DNA of 64,000 nucleotides, from the NCBI RefSeq assembly GCF_029962835.1, contig NC_080588.1:18432001-18496000 (forward strand), read 5' to 3'. The position numbers and the translations under genes are program-made. The DNA is from Magnolia sinica (Eukaryota > Streptophyta > Magnoliopsida > Magnoliales > Magnoliaceae). The notes beneath the pieces were generated by a model. That model had not been told where the DNA came from. It did not search any database and was given only the letters and a program-made list of their open reading frames with translations. This document shows, piece after piece, positions 21,571 to 33,703 of this stretch (position 1 is the first letter of the stretch; every line of letters starts with the position of its first letter).

Positions 21571-23637
21571 ATGCCCAAGTCAGTCCGTGATAACACTCGA
21601 CGTCTCTTAAGTGAAGGAGGATTGGCTAAGGGGTTTTCTATCCATCATAGGATTAGACACCAGTCGAGATCCACAGAGTTAACTGAAGTTATGGGTACTA
21701 ATCAACAGACCATTCAACCTCTAAATCCACCTCAACTTAGGGTTGAGAAAATCCAGGATGAAAACGAGGTGCATCAAGCACCCTTACCTCGTACTTTATG
21801 AGACTATTTATAATCAGCGGGGGTGAGCACACCTTCCTATATGGTTTTTTTTTCAAAAAATACAGGATATGGTTAACAAGCCAGGGGTGATCCAACTCCT
21901 TCTAAAATTCCATGTACATGAATATGAAAATCTATGTTTACACATGAAAGAGTTTGATGAGATTATAGCCACTTTATATTTTTCGAACGTGTCTGAGGAC
22001 ACGGTCAGGCTAAAACTCTTCCCTTCTCCTTGAAAGAGAAAGATAAGACATGGTTGCATTTACTACGTCCACGATCTATTGGCAGATGGAACGATATGAC
22101 AAGGGAGTTCATTAAGAAAATTTTTCCATATCATAAAACGAACACCCTTAGAAAATCAATCATGAACTTCGCCCATAAGGAAGATGAAACATTCTTCCAA
22201 TGTTGAAAGCGGTTCAAGGATCTTGTTAATTCATGCCCACAACATGGTTTTAAAACTTGGCGAATAATAATTTTTTTATTTTATTTTTATTTTGTTATTT
22301 TTTTTACGATGGGCTGATTTCTTCCATGTGACAAATGGTCGAGACAATGTGCAATGGGGAATTCATGAACAAAGAGGTTGATGATGTGTGAGATTATTTT
22401 GATAAGCTTACTGAAAACACACATGGGACATCTCCCCAAAGTCTAACTCCACTTATAGGCCTACTTAATCAAAGGAGAGGGGCGGAATATATTTTCTGAA
22501 AGAAGATGATGATATAAATGCTAAAGTAGCTAATCTTATAAGAAAAATCAAGGCCATGGAACTAAAGAAGGATCAGGCTATGGAAACTGTTTGCAGTATT
22601 TGTGCTTGCAACATTCACACAACTGAGAGGGGCGGAATATATCTTCTAAAAGAAGATGATGATATAAATGCTAAAGTAGCTAATCTCATAAGAAAAATCA
22701 AGGCCATGGAACTAAAGAAGGATAAGGCTACGGAAACTGTTTGCAGTATTTGTGCTTGCAACATTCACACAACTGAAAACTGTCAAACAATACCTACTTT
22801 TCAAGAGGTACTGAATGAGCAATCTAATGCTGTGAATAATTACCAAAGACCTTTAGTGGATCCACTTCAAATACGTACAATCCTAGTTGGAGAAATCATC
22901 CAAACTTTAGTTGGAGGAATGGACAAACTGCTACTCCTTAAGGATTCCCTCATCAAATTCTAAATCAAGGGAAACCTCAAGAGGATCCGATTCTAAAGCA
23001 TCTTCAAAATCGAGAGCGTTTCAATCAGGGTATGCTATAAGTCTTTCAAGACCTTATAACGGCCATACAACGACTTGAGACAAAAAATGCGATTGGGGAA
23101 AAAGGAAGCCTTCCAACTCAACCTCTTCCCAATCCAAAACAACAATATGAAGTTAGCAACTCGAGCTCTTCAAATTAAATGGAGCAAGTTAAGTCTATCA
23201 CCACTCTTAGGAGTGGGAAAACAATTGACAAAACTATTTCGGTAAGGGTTGAAAAGTCTAAGGACCCAAAAATAAAGGAAACTGATAGACCTAGCAACAC
23301 TGCACAAGATTTAGAACCGGAACCTCAAGGCAAGCCGATTGCTCCATTTCCCAAACGGTTGATTGCACCAAAACCTCTCTCTAACTCTCAGGACATTCTG
23401 GAGGTGCTGAAACAAGTGAAGGTCAACATTCCTCTACTGGATGCCATTAAACAAATACCTTAATATGCCAAATTTTTAAAAGACTTATGTACGACTAAAA
23501 GACAACAAAATATTCAAAAGAAAAATTTTTAAATAGAAAAGGTGAGTGTCATCCTAAAGCAACATGTGTCATAAAAGTGCAAAGATCCCTGTAGCCCAAC
23601 CATCGCTTATATAATTGGGAATTACCAGATTGGGCAC
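21571..23637 (+). pseudogene. gag: ATH-1 gag and gag-protease linker, degenerate
   Basis: ATG 21571 (MPKSVRDNTRRLLSEGG) aligns with the ATH-2 gag start at 41635. Capsid-like blocks follow: LRPRSIGRWNDMTREFIKKIFPYHKTNTLRK (near 22065-22155) and RFKDLVNSCPQHGF (near 22211). A 150-base in-frame tandem duplication (22475-22774) repeats the zinc knuckle region; only the second copy is a full CX2CX4HX4C (CSICACNIHTTENC, about 22741). The region SITTLRSGKTID (23194) and LLDAIKQIP..AKFLKDLCT (near 23437) is typical of Athila gag-protease linkers. An AT-rich insertion (about 22265-22310) and many stops disable it. It is interrupted at 23637 by a solo LTR. Confidence 0.85.
22475..22774 (+). repeat. 150-bp tandem duplication in ATH-1 gag
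   Basis: Copies at 22475-22624 and 22625-22774 differ at only a few sites. The length is 50 codons, so the frame (MELKKD..VCSICACNIHTT) runs through both from 22556. It duplicates a lysine-rich helix plus most of a zinc knuckle. The few differences suggest it arose late in the element's life. Confidence 0.85.
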
Positions 23638-25036
23638 TGTTGAGGGTCAAATATTGCATTTTGGACCCCATCTATTACTTAGTTTTATTAACATGATAAT
23701 GTTTAATGTTCTATTTTAATCATGTTTCTATTGCAAGGTGAATTCAAGAGCTTGGATTGAAAAAGATGTTAAAAGCATGGAATTAACGCTCAAGAATCAC
23801 TAAAGTCAAGAGTGGATCTGATGAAATCAAGAATGAAGAATGCACACTCCAAAGGTCTAAGAAAACCAAGTCTAGAATGAAGAAAAATGGAGTTTTGAAG
23901 TGAATTTGCATAATCCTTGACTAGTCCAGGCACCTGCTTAACCAGTCCTGTGTACGCTCGACCAGTCTTAGGTCACGCTCGACTGGTCGAGGTGCCTTGA
24001 CTCGAACTCTAGCGAGTAAAACAATTCTTGCTCGACCAGTTGAGGGTGTCCCACACCAGTCGAGGACATTCCACGACCGGTCAAGGATAGCCCTCGACCA
24101 GTTGAGCATTACACAGAACTTATGCGTACTGCATAAATTTAAGGCGGTTTCCAGAAATTTCCACTCTGTGCGAAAGTGTTAACCCTAAAACTAGTCCCTA
24201 GGGCATCCATAAGCATCATCTAGGGTTTGAGGAGTGGAGCAAAATCGGTAGAGAAGTAGTCGCCAAGAGTTTTTCTTCCCTTTCCTTAGTTATTTTTATG
24301 TTTTTCTTAAGAGTTTCTAGTTCAATCATTTCTATGGTTGGATAAACCTCTTAGCTAAGGCTAAGAGGTGAAGCTTGTTGCATGATTGGGATGTTTACTT
24401 TGTTTTCATTCATGTTTTAATGAACTCTCTTAGATTCTAGTTTGATTATGACGGAATGCTTTCAGTTTTTAATGGTTTGTTGTGACTTAAATTACAATAG
24501 ATCTGCGATAGCTTTCAGTATGTTCTTTTCATGTTTGGAGATTGTGAAATTAGGCAATCCCGTTGTTCACCATCGTCCCATGGGCATGGTTGGGTGATGG
24601 AATCCTCCTTAATTTTCACCGTTCTTTTATGATTGGTTGTGGGTTTGGTAAATTTTTGTTGTTTGCTTTGTCTCCTGGGCATGGTTAGGTGATGGAATCA
24701 CTTCCAAATCCTCACAACTCTCATCCATTGATGATTAGATCCATGAGAAGTTCAGAGATCTGACAAATCTCTTCGTCCTTGAATCAAGCAAGGTAGCATC
24801 TTGAGAACCTACAAGTGGATCCTTGGAAACCCTAGTTTTCCCACCTTTGAATTTACAAGTTTTAGTTAAATAATTCACCATTATTCTCTCAAATATTCCA
24901 GTTTTAGGTTTTCATCTTTCTCTAGTTCTAGTTCTAGTTTCTTTCGAAAGACACACAAGTTCAGTCCCTGTGGATTTGACCTTGGTCTTACCGAGATTAT
25001 TACTACATCGCGACCCTACACTTGGGGTTATGAACA
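23638..25036 (+). mobile_element. Solo LTR, Athila-type, inside ATH-1 protease
   Basis: It runs TGTTGAGGGTCAAATATTGC .. GGGGTTATGAACA, with GGCAC (23633-23637) before and CGCAC (25037-25041) after, a four-of-five target-site match. Protease coding continues directly after it. It is 1399 bases and shares the LTR backbone of ATH-1 but belongs to a distinct subfamily. Its U3 holds a CGACYAGTCG cluster (23928-24105), not the TCGATGACATCGA cluster of its host. The TATA position is decayed (CCTAAAACTAG near 24184). No internal sequence is attached. Confidence 0.85.
23928..24105 (+). repeat. Palindrome cluster, CGACYAGTCG type, in an Athila-type solo LTR
   Basis: Copies include TTGACTAGTCC (23928), CTCGACCAGTC (23957), CTCGACTGGTCGAG (23978), CTCGACCAGTTGAG (24031), CACCAGTCGAGG (near 24055), CACGACCGGTC (24072) and CTCGACCAGTTGAG (24092). 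This is the Sirevirus motif type in a Gypsy LTR. Confidence 0.85.
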
Positions 25037-28000
25037 CGCACTTCTTGACTTAGGTTCGAGCGTAAATCTGATCTCATACTCAGTTTATGAACAATTGGGA
25101 TTAGGTGAATTAAAACCCACCCGGACCACATTAAAACTTGCCGATCGCTCAGTTCATATACCAAGAGGGATAATTGAGGATGTGTTGGTCCAGGTTGACA
25201 AATTTTACTACCCAGTAGATTTTATCGTCCTGGACACTCAACCCATCGTGAATATGAGTACTCAAATTCCCATCATTCTTGGTTGCCCGTTCCTTGCCAC
25301 ATCAAATGCAATCATTAATTGTAGGAATAGAGTCATGAATTTATCTTTTGGGAATATGACATTGGAACTCAATATCTTTTTCCATATGAGCAAACAGGAA
25401 GATGATGATGACGATGCCCACGATATTAACTTGATTGATTCTTTTGTGGAAGATAGAACACTTCTGACTTTATCTTTTGATCCTCTAGAGATGTGCGTGG
25501 CCCACTCCCATGATTTAAATGATGATATGATTAGGGAGATGGGAACCATGCTTGATACTATGCCAGTACTTGAAGTTAACCGGTGGAGGCCACAATTTGA
25601 AGAATTACCCCAAACTGATGTAGTGCCTCTACCTTCTAACCTCAAGGCATCGAAGCTTGACTTAAAAACTTTACCCTTTGATTTGAAATATGTCTATTTA
25701 GGTCAAGATGAGATATACCCGCTAGTGATTTCTTCCCACCTTAAGTAAGAACAGGAGAGTATGCTTATCTCTACTCTTATTGAGCACAAAAGAGCCCTTG
25801 GATGGTCGATTATAGACCTTAAGGGAATTGACCCTTTGATTTGTACTCATCGCATTTACTTAGAGGATAATGCGAAGTCCTCCCAGCAACCACAACGTAG
25901 ACTAAATTCAAACATGAAGGAAGTGGTTAAGGCTGAGTACTTAAACTATTAGATGTGAGTATCATATAACCTATATTTGATATTTAATGGGTAAGTCCAA
26001 CTTAGGTGGTTCCTAAGAAGTCCGGAATCACCATCGTAGCCAATGCCAATAATGAACTCATGCTAACTAGAGTTACTACTGGTTGGAGAATGTGCATTGA
26101 CTATAGGAAATTGAATACCGTTATGAGGAAGGATCACTTTTCTTTGCCCTTCATTGATCAAAATTTGGAAAGGCTAGCTGGTCACTCGTACTACTGCTTC
26201 CTCGACTGGTATTCGGGCCACAACCAGATAGAGATAAGCCTTGAAGATCAGGAGAAGACTACATTTACATATCCCTTTGGCACATTTGCTTACCGAACGA
26301 TGTCATTCAGACTTTGTATTACCCCCGCCACTTTTTAACAATGCATGATGAGTATTTTTCTGACATGGTGGACTAATATTTAGAGGTCTTTATGGATGAC
26401 TTCTCTATTTTTGGTCCATCCTTCAACGATTGTTTGGAGAATCTTAAATGTGTGCTGAAGCGATGTGAGGAAAAGAACTTAGTACTAAATTGGGAAGAGT
26501 GTCACTTCATGGTTCATAAGGGAATTGTCCTTAGACACATCATCTCGTCCAAGAGAATTAAGGTAGATAAGGCTAAGATTGATCTTATCTCTAACTTACC
26601 TCGACCCAAGAACATACGAGACATGAGATCCTTCCTAGGACACGCTGGATTTTATAGATGATTCATAAAGGACTTTAGTCACCTCTCTCATCCTTTATGT
26701 AATCTACTTCAAAAGGACATACCATACAAGTGAACTGAGTAATGTCAAGAAGCTTTTTTTAAGCTCAAGGGCATGTTAACCACTGCACCTATCATGCAAC
26801 CACCCGACTAGCACGTTCCTTTTGAACTTATGTGTGATGCGTTTGACTATGCTATCGAGGCGATGTTAGGCTAGAGAAAAGAAAAGAAGCCATATGTTAT
26901 TCATTATGCAAGTAGGACTCTAAATCCTTCCCAAGTGAATTATTCTACTACAGAAAAAGAACTTTTAGCGCTCTGGACAAATTTAAGTCCTATTTGTTTG
27001 GATCCAAGATCATCATATACACCAATCATATGGTACTCAAGTATCTTCTTTCCAAGAATGACGCTAACCCCGTCTGATACGATGGATCCTCCTACTCCAA
27101 GAATTTGATTTGGAAATAAAAGATGAAAAGGGAGTAGAAAATGTAGTGGCTGACCAACTTTCGAGACTTGACCTCCCTGATTCCCATGAGATGACATCTA
27201 TAAATGACATGTTCCTTGACGAACAATTGTTTAAAGTCTCCCACTCACCTTGGTTTGCTGATATTGCTAATTATCTTACCACAAGTTTCACGCCAACACA
27301 TTAGACTATGCAAGATAAGAAGAAATTCGTCTCCGAGGTACGTAAATTCTTTTAGGATGATTCATATTTATTTAAATATTACCCAAAACAGATTCTATGG
27401 AGATGTGTGCCAGAAAATGAACACCAAAGTGTTATCTCCTTCTATTACTCTCAGGCCTATGGTGGTCACTTTTCTGGTAAAAAACCATGGCCAAAATTCT
27501 GCAATGCGGTTTCTATTGGCCCACTATGTTCAAAGATACTTTTAATTTTTGCAAAGCTTATGAGCGTTGTTTAAAGTTGGGAGCATTGTCCCATCAAAAT
27601 ATGATGCATTTGAACCCCATTCTGATCATTGAAGCATTTAATTGCCAGGGCATTGATTTCATAGGACCATTCCCCCAATCCTTTAGGAATTTGTATATTT
27701 TGCTAGAAGTAGACTATCAATAAATGGGTCGAAGCAATCCCATGCTGGAATAATGACCATCAAATGGTCATTAAATTTTTAAAAGAGAACATCCTTTTTC
27801 AGTTTGGAACACCTCATGCCATCATGAGTGATGGAGGTTCATATTTTTGTAATAGGCCATTTACAAATGTAATGAAGAAATATGATATCTCTCATAAGGT
27901 GAGCACTCCATACCACCCACAAACAAGTGGGCAAGCTGAGATTTCCAATAAGAAAATTAAACATATCTTGTAAAAAATGGTTAACCCTGACCGAAAGGAT

Positions 28001-28351
28001 TGGTCAATCTGATTGACTGATGCTTTATGGGCTCACCGTACAGCCTTTAAAACTCCCATTAGAATGTCTCCCTTTAGACTCATCTATGGGAAAGCTTGCC
28101 ACTTACCTGTGGAATTGGAACATAAAGCCTACTGGGTTGTTAAGAATTTGAACTTTGACATGGACAATGCTGGCTCGCTGCGCAAATTACAACTAAATGA
28201 ACTTGAGGAGATCTGGAACAATACATACGAGAACTTGAGAATTTACAAGGACTGGACGAAGGTGTTCCATGATAGGAACACCCTTCGGAAATCATTCTTG
28301 ACTGGTCAAAGTCCTTTTGTACAATTCTTAGTTATATCTTTTTTCGGGTAA
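25037..28351 (+). pseudogene. pol: ATH-1 pol (protease, reverse transcriptase, RNase H, integrase), degenerate
   Basis: The protease motif LLDLGSSVNLIS is at about 25042, followed by a clean 217-codon ORF (25095-25748) with KLADRSVHIPRGIIEDVLVQ. Reverse transcriptase starts at HKRALGWSIIDLKGIDPLIC (25788); MVPKKSG..GWRMCIDYRKLN is at 26006-26112, and the catalytic FMDD at 26389-26400 (MDDFSIFG). RNase H keeps PYVIHYASRTLNPSQVNYSTTEKELLAL (near 26890-26973). Integrase shows GIDFIGPFPQSF (27649, first Asp), MSDGGSYF (27822, second Asp) and TSGQAEISNKK (Glu, near 27923), then [37 protein letters not shown] (28017 on). Stops or shifts occur near 25746, 25950, 26336, 26374, 26658, 26733, 27076, 27302, 27721 and 27971. 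No separate envelope-like ORF follows. Confidence 0.9.
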
Positions 28352-29397
28352 ACTCCAATCTCGTTGGACCAACCCTTTTACTATTACTAATGCTTATCGT
28401 CATGGGGCCATTGAGTTAAAGAATCCAAACAATGACAATACTTTTAAAGTAAATGGACATCGATTAAAGCCATTTTTTGAGAAATTTGATTCAGAGGACA
28501 TGTCCATGCCTCTGACTGATCCTGTCTATCAGGATTGATCTCCTAGTCTAATGGAGGTATAGTTCAATTTATTTGCTTTCATAGGATTTAGGACTGGGGT
28601 AGTTTTGCTTTCAACTTGTTTTATTTTTATTTTGTGCTAACCCATGTTATGCTAAGATTCATGGAAAAAACCTCAGAATATCTTCTCCAGGTACTATCTT
28701 TCCATCACTACTCCATTTCTTTTCGTTGTCTCATGTGCATTACATGTTTATTTCTTTTAAATTGAGAACAATGTAGATTTTAGGTTAGGGGGTGTGGATT
28801 AGGTAAACTAATCAGTATTTTGTTTAGTTCTGATTAGAAATTGTGAAATTTTTGAATTTTTCAAACTAAAACTTGTTTGGAAGCGATGGTTTGTGTAAAT
28901 AAGAATGCATTGAGTAGGATAATAAGATGAAGATTGAATCTTGAATTGTTGGAGTTTGATCACTCGAGTAAACTATCGAATGACTAAGAGGAAATTTGTA
29001 TATTATATTAATCTAAATCACAAAAATATGTTCAATTTGCTTCCTTGGGATATGCTAGGATTTTTGATTGGTAGTATGTGAATCGTTGATAGATGTTGAA
29101 AATTAAGTCTGGAGAATTTTATGCACCCTAAAAGATGAAAAACCAGTTAAAAAAATAGGAGATTGACAAAAAGGCTATAAATGATGAAAAGAATGAAGAA
29201 TGACAACATCTCTAAGGAATATGAAAAAGGTCTCTAAAAAGAATGTAATGTCTGAAAAAGAATGAATAAGGGTGACTGATATAAAATCAAAAAATTGAAA
29301 AGAAGGAAAAGGGGGATATGTTCGGAATCAGTACTTTAATGCTTAAACTACTCTTGATATGATGAACATGGCTAACATTATGAAATGATAGTGGGTT
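28352..29397 (+). other. ATH-1 3' non-coding region, first part
   Basis: There is no coding sequence beyond remnants of the integrase tail (to about 28540). It has a typical Athila feature near 28760-28800 (TTGAGAACAATG .. TTAGGGGGTGTGG). The rest is AT-rich and adenine-rich. Interrupted at 29397 by TEK-2, it resumes at 37971. Confidence 0.65.
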
Positions 29398-31809
29398 TGT
29401 CACGTCCCTAAATCTAGTGTTGGTAATCCATGATTACAATATACCAAAGTTTGGTTAACAGCCTCCGTAGAACTCTGATTTTGGGACTTCCAACTATTAC
29501 ATACTAAGTCCTATAAGCGGGGCTCTACAAGGAGGATTTCTGAAAGTAAAGATGACAAACACGTATCATTTCTCAAAATTTCATCACATTCACCATGTGT
29601 TACTATGTACAACTGAGCACATCAAGGCAAAACCAAAACATAAACCATGTCATATTTACTATACCTGATGTACATATTCAGGGTATTACAAAAAAATATT
29701 TACACTGGTATGTACAAAATAAAAAGGACAACTAGAGTCTATAACCTCTACTCTTGTAGCTCCCTACTCTCCGTACTCTCACCTGTAAAAAAAAAGAAGA
29801 AGAAAGGAAAGCTTAAGCTACTAAGCCCAGTGAGTGCGTGTGTGTAGTGAAAATGCATGTTTCATGTCATGCTCATATAATGCACAGGCCTGCTAGACTG
29901 ATAACAATAAAATAAAGATATAATGCATTATGCCACTTTTTATGTTCTAAATCATTTTTATATACAAAGGTGGGACTTCTACCCACTTGTAACATACATA
30001 CTCTTTCAATGTTTCCACAACTTTCCACATTTTCCAATTAGATCACCAAGGTCTGAAACAGAGGTGGGACTCACATATGATTGCTACCCACTTGTATAGA
30101 CTTTTTCTACCGTGGTCAATTACAGAGGTGGGATTACATAGTTCACGGGCCGAACTAGTCTAACTTGCTTGTGTTAAACCTTACTATCTGCCTAACAGCG
30201 AGAAGTCATAAGTTGCCTGGCAAAATGATAGCGGACAATTTACAAGCTCGTCACACACAACCTATCTTTGCTTACCCATAAGCAGGTCAGGTCAAACCTC
30301 TTAACCAATCGACACACGTCGGTGGGAGTCACTGCCTACTTTGGTATTTTGGCATTCCAGTACTCTGTTCTTCCACCCGGTGTAGGCATTGGTTACTCCC
30401 AATGGTACCAATTGGGGTTTAGGGACTTTCACCCCTTGACCCTCTAATCATGTCCAGTTGAATTACAGATTTTACCAATGTGGTGTCCAACTCAAGTGAT
30501 AATAATGTATGTTTCATCGCATTTACAATCACCATATGCATGAGTCCACACATAATCACAATATATCATGTTTTTCAAGGGAAGCATAAGATGACCTTCC
30601 TCATGTGGTCTCCTCATGAATTTAAGTTTCGCATAGGGTAGACACATTATGTGTCGCAACACAACCCACTATGATCACCATACCATGATATGAATCAGTC
30701 ACTCTCAAACATACAATGATAGAACAACTATGAACCATGCATATGATATGCACATGACTTAACCAATCTAAATCTAATCCGAGATTCATTTCCGATATAA
30801 GACTTCATGCCAAAAGTATGCTTTTTCTTAAGAGTTAACTACATCAAAAGGAGGAAGGATAGCTCTTTCAAACATTTTTGTTAAACATGTAGCAGGGGGA
30901 AAAGTCTGGGTCACACAGATAGGTTTTTCCAGCAATAACTTACTCCAACTAAATCAGTTATAACTTAATCCAATTAAATCAGAGAATCCAGCAATAGAGT
31001 TTTCAAGGAAAATCCAACTAAATCATAAAATCTAGCAATAGGGTTTTCAAGGGTTTTCCAACTAAACCATAAAATTCAACAATAGGGTTTTCAAAGAAAA
31101 CCCAACGCACATATATGCATGCTCCTAATATATGCACTCACCTGTAACTATCAGTGGATTGACTCTTAAACTCTACTTCTATTTCCTTTTCTTCTTCTTC
31201 TTCTTCTCAACATCAAACTTAATAAGAAAGAGAGTGCTAGAAATGAGTTGTTGAAAGAGGGTTTTTATGTTTATGGACTTGAAACTGGTTTTAAAATTAG
31301 TTTTTTGTTTAAAGAGAAGGTTTGGGAGGTGTTTTGTGATATTTTTGTAAAGTGTAAGCTTATGGTAACAATATAACAATGTTATTTAAGTAATTTGAAC
31401 TAAAGTATTCTAAGGATTTTAAAAACATCGAGGTCATTTAAGTTATTTTATCAAAATATACATGTGCATATCTATTCATAACTTACAATCCGGGTGTCCT
31501 ATTGACATGCCGTTTTCGCTAGTAACTCCGTAACTTGACTACGGTCACAATGGTTAGGCTCTTAGGCTTAGTGGATTTTGAAAACTCGATGATAGGGCTC
31601 CACTAGATAAAATAAGGACATAATTATCATTTCTCAGATTGTTTAATTTTAAGTCTGTATATTAAAATTCAGACTTCGGGTTGAAATACAGCTTGCGGCT
31701 CGATAACAGAACAACATTATGACCAAGTCAAAACATTCTCGAGGCCAATAGACCTATAGTCAATGGCTATCCAGTGTACGAACAAGATTTCGGGGCCTCG
31801 GGTCTTACA
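29398..31809 (-). mobile_element. 3' LTR of TEK-2
   Basis: On the plus strand it runs TGTCACGTCCCTAAATCTAG .. TCGGGTCTTACA; the internal side carries the PPT. It is 2412 bases, 215 shorter than its partner, explained mostly by three rather than eight copies of a 45-base repeat at 30968-31103. Confidence 0.93.
30968..31103. repeat. 45-bp tandem repeat, about 3 copies, TEK-2 3' LTR
   Basis: The unit contains CCAACTAAATCATAAAAT and AGCAATAGGGTTTTCAAG. The same array in the other LTR has about eight units (36901-37260), so copy number changed after insertion. Confidence 0.85.
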
Positions 31810-31905
31810 ACTCTTCCCTCCTAAAAAAATTCGTCCTCGAAATTTCAAAACATATCCGATTATAGCAATACAATACAATAATAACTATATAATACTTATA
31901 CGTAC
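31810..31905 (-). other. TEK-2 polypurine tract and 3' untranslated region
   Basis: On the minus strand it reads TCGAGGACGAATTTTTTTAG and then GAGGGAAGAGT directly before the LTR start TGTAAGACCC, the usual arrangement in Tekay/Del elements. Confidence 0.8.
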
Positions 31906-33703
31906 CTAGGAATCAAATAGATGAGGGTAACGACTACGTATCTCTGCTTCCCGTTCCCAGGTTTCTTCTTCTACAGAATGATAACCCCATTAGACTTTAA
32001 CTGAGGGGATGACTTTAGTATGAAGAACTTGTTCTTTTCTATCCACGATACAGATTGGCTGCTCGATATATGATGAATCTTCCCGAACTGCTAAGGATTG
32101 CCAGTCAATGATAGGTGCTATTATCTTTGGATCACATTTACGAAGCATCGAGACGTGAAAAACATTATGAACTCCAAATAATTAGGGTGGTAAAGTGAGA
32201 CGATAAGCTACGGTGTCAACTCGTTCAACAATATCAAAGGGCTCTGTAAACCTCGGGGCTAACTTTCCCTTAACACTAAATCATACTACACCTTTCACTG
32301 GTGAAACTCGGAGATATACACGGTTTTCCATGACAAACTCTAAGGGTCTATGCTGGCGATCTGCAAAACTCTTTTGTCGACTTTGAGCTGTAAGCATACG
32401 TTGTCGAATAAGATCAATCTTTTCAGATATTTTTCAGACAACCTCAGGACCTAAAAGACATCACTCACCAATTTTAGTCCAATAACTTGGGGACCTACAA
32501 GGTCTACCATATAACACCTCATAGGGAGCCATGCCAATAGTTGCCTGAAAATTATTATTATACGCAAACTCTGCTAATGGCAAGTGGTCGTCCCAACTAC
32601 CAGAGAAATCTAATGCTAATGATTTGAGCATGTCCTCGAGAATCTGGTTAACAAAAAACATTGCATCCTTTCAAGTCAATCGAGTCAATGGGGGCAGCTA
32701 TATGAGAAAATCCTTTAACAAAATGTCTGTAATACCCTGCTAGACCTAAGAAACTCCGAATCTCAGATGCATTCTTCAGCTGTTTCTATTGCAAAACTGC
32801 TTCAACCTTAGCTGGATCAACTGAAACTCCATTCTTCGAAACTATGTGCCCCAAAAATTTTACTTCTTCTTGCCAAAACTCACATTTTTCCAGTTTAGCA
32901 TATAACTGGTGGGCACGAAGGGTTTGCAATGTCATCTCTAAGTGACACTCATGATCTTTCCTTGTCTTTGAATATATTAAAATATTATCAATAAAAATAA
33001 CAGTAAACTGGTCCAAATAAGGATGGAATACCTCATTCATCAACTGCATAAATACTGCAGGTGCATTAATCAGACCAAATGACATGTTCTCCTCCCGAAC
33101 CCAAATCTGATGATACCCAGACCATAAATCTATCTTCAAGAAATACTGCACCACTCAACTGATCGAATAAATCATCTATTCTTGGGAGCGGCTACTTGTT
33201 TCTAATCATAAACTTATTAAGTCCTCTATAATTGACACACAATTGTAAAGAACTATCCTTCTTTTTTATAAAAAGCACAGGCAGTCCCCAAGATGAAATA
33301 CTCGGACGAATAAACTCCAAATGACGTAATTCATCTATCTGTCTTTGCAACTCATGTAACTCTAACGATGTCATACGATAAGGGGCATTGGATATAGGGG
33401 TAATGTCAAGGATAAGATCTATTCGAAACTCTGTACGTCTAACGGGTGGCAAACCTGGAATTTCCTAAAAAAAACATCTGAAAAATCACGTATTACCAAC
33501 AACTGTTCAATACATACACCTTTGGACTCTTTATGAATATAGGACATCAAAGTCTCTATAAACTTATCTTTAGAATTAGCCCCAAACTGAAATCGAGACT
33601 GGTCAGGTATAGAAAAGGTGACTATCTTAGCTATATAGTCCAACATTGTATGGTACTTGGATAACCAGTCCATTCCCAAAATCACATCATAATCTAGCAA
33701 CAC
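31906..33703 (-). pseudogene. pol: TEK-2 pol remnant with chromodomain; RNase H and integrase core deleted
   Basis: Read on the minus strand from 33703: the protease C-terminal motif DYDVILGMDWLSKYH, then reverse transcriptase ([19 protein letters not shown] near 33430; KIDLWSGYHQI near 33135; FIDN in place of the FIDD catalytic pair near 32990; KFLGHIVSKNGVSVDPAKVEAV near 32850). About 20 residues before SFGLINAPAVF are missing. After the RT connection segment (near 32690) the sequence jumps straight to the distal integrase (NQILEDMLKSLALDFSGSWDDHLPLAEFAYNN, 32650 down), so RNase H and the integrase zinc finger and DDE core are absent. The C-terminus keeps HNVFHVSMLRKC (near 32160) and a chromodomain (31906-32070, WGYHSVEEETWEREAEIRSRYPHLF). 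Several stops remain. Chromodomains guide chromovirus integration to heterochromatin. Confidence 0.88.

Noticed and set aside
25262-25645. 127-codon minus-strand ORF
   Set aside because: Shadow of the well-supported protease-region frame of ATH-1 on plus.
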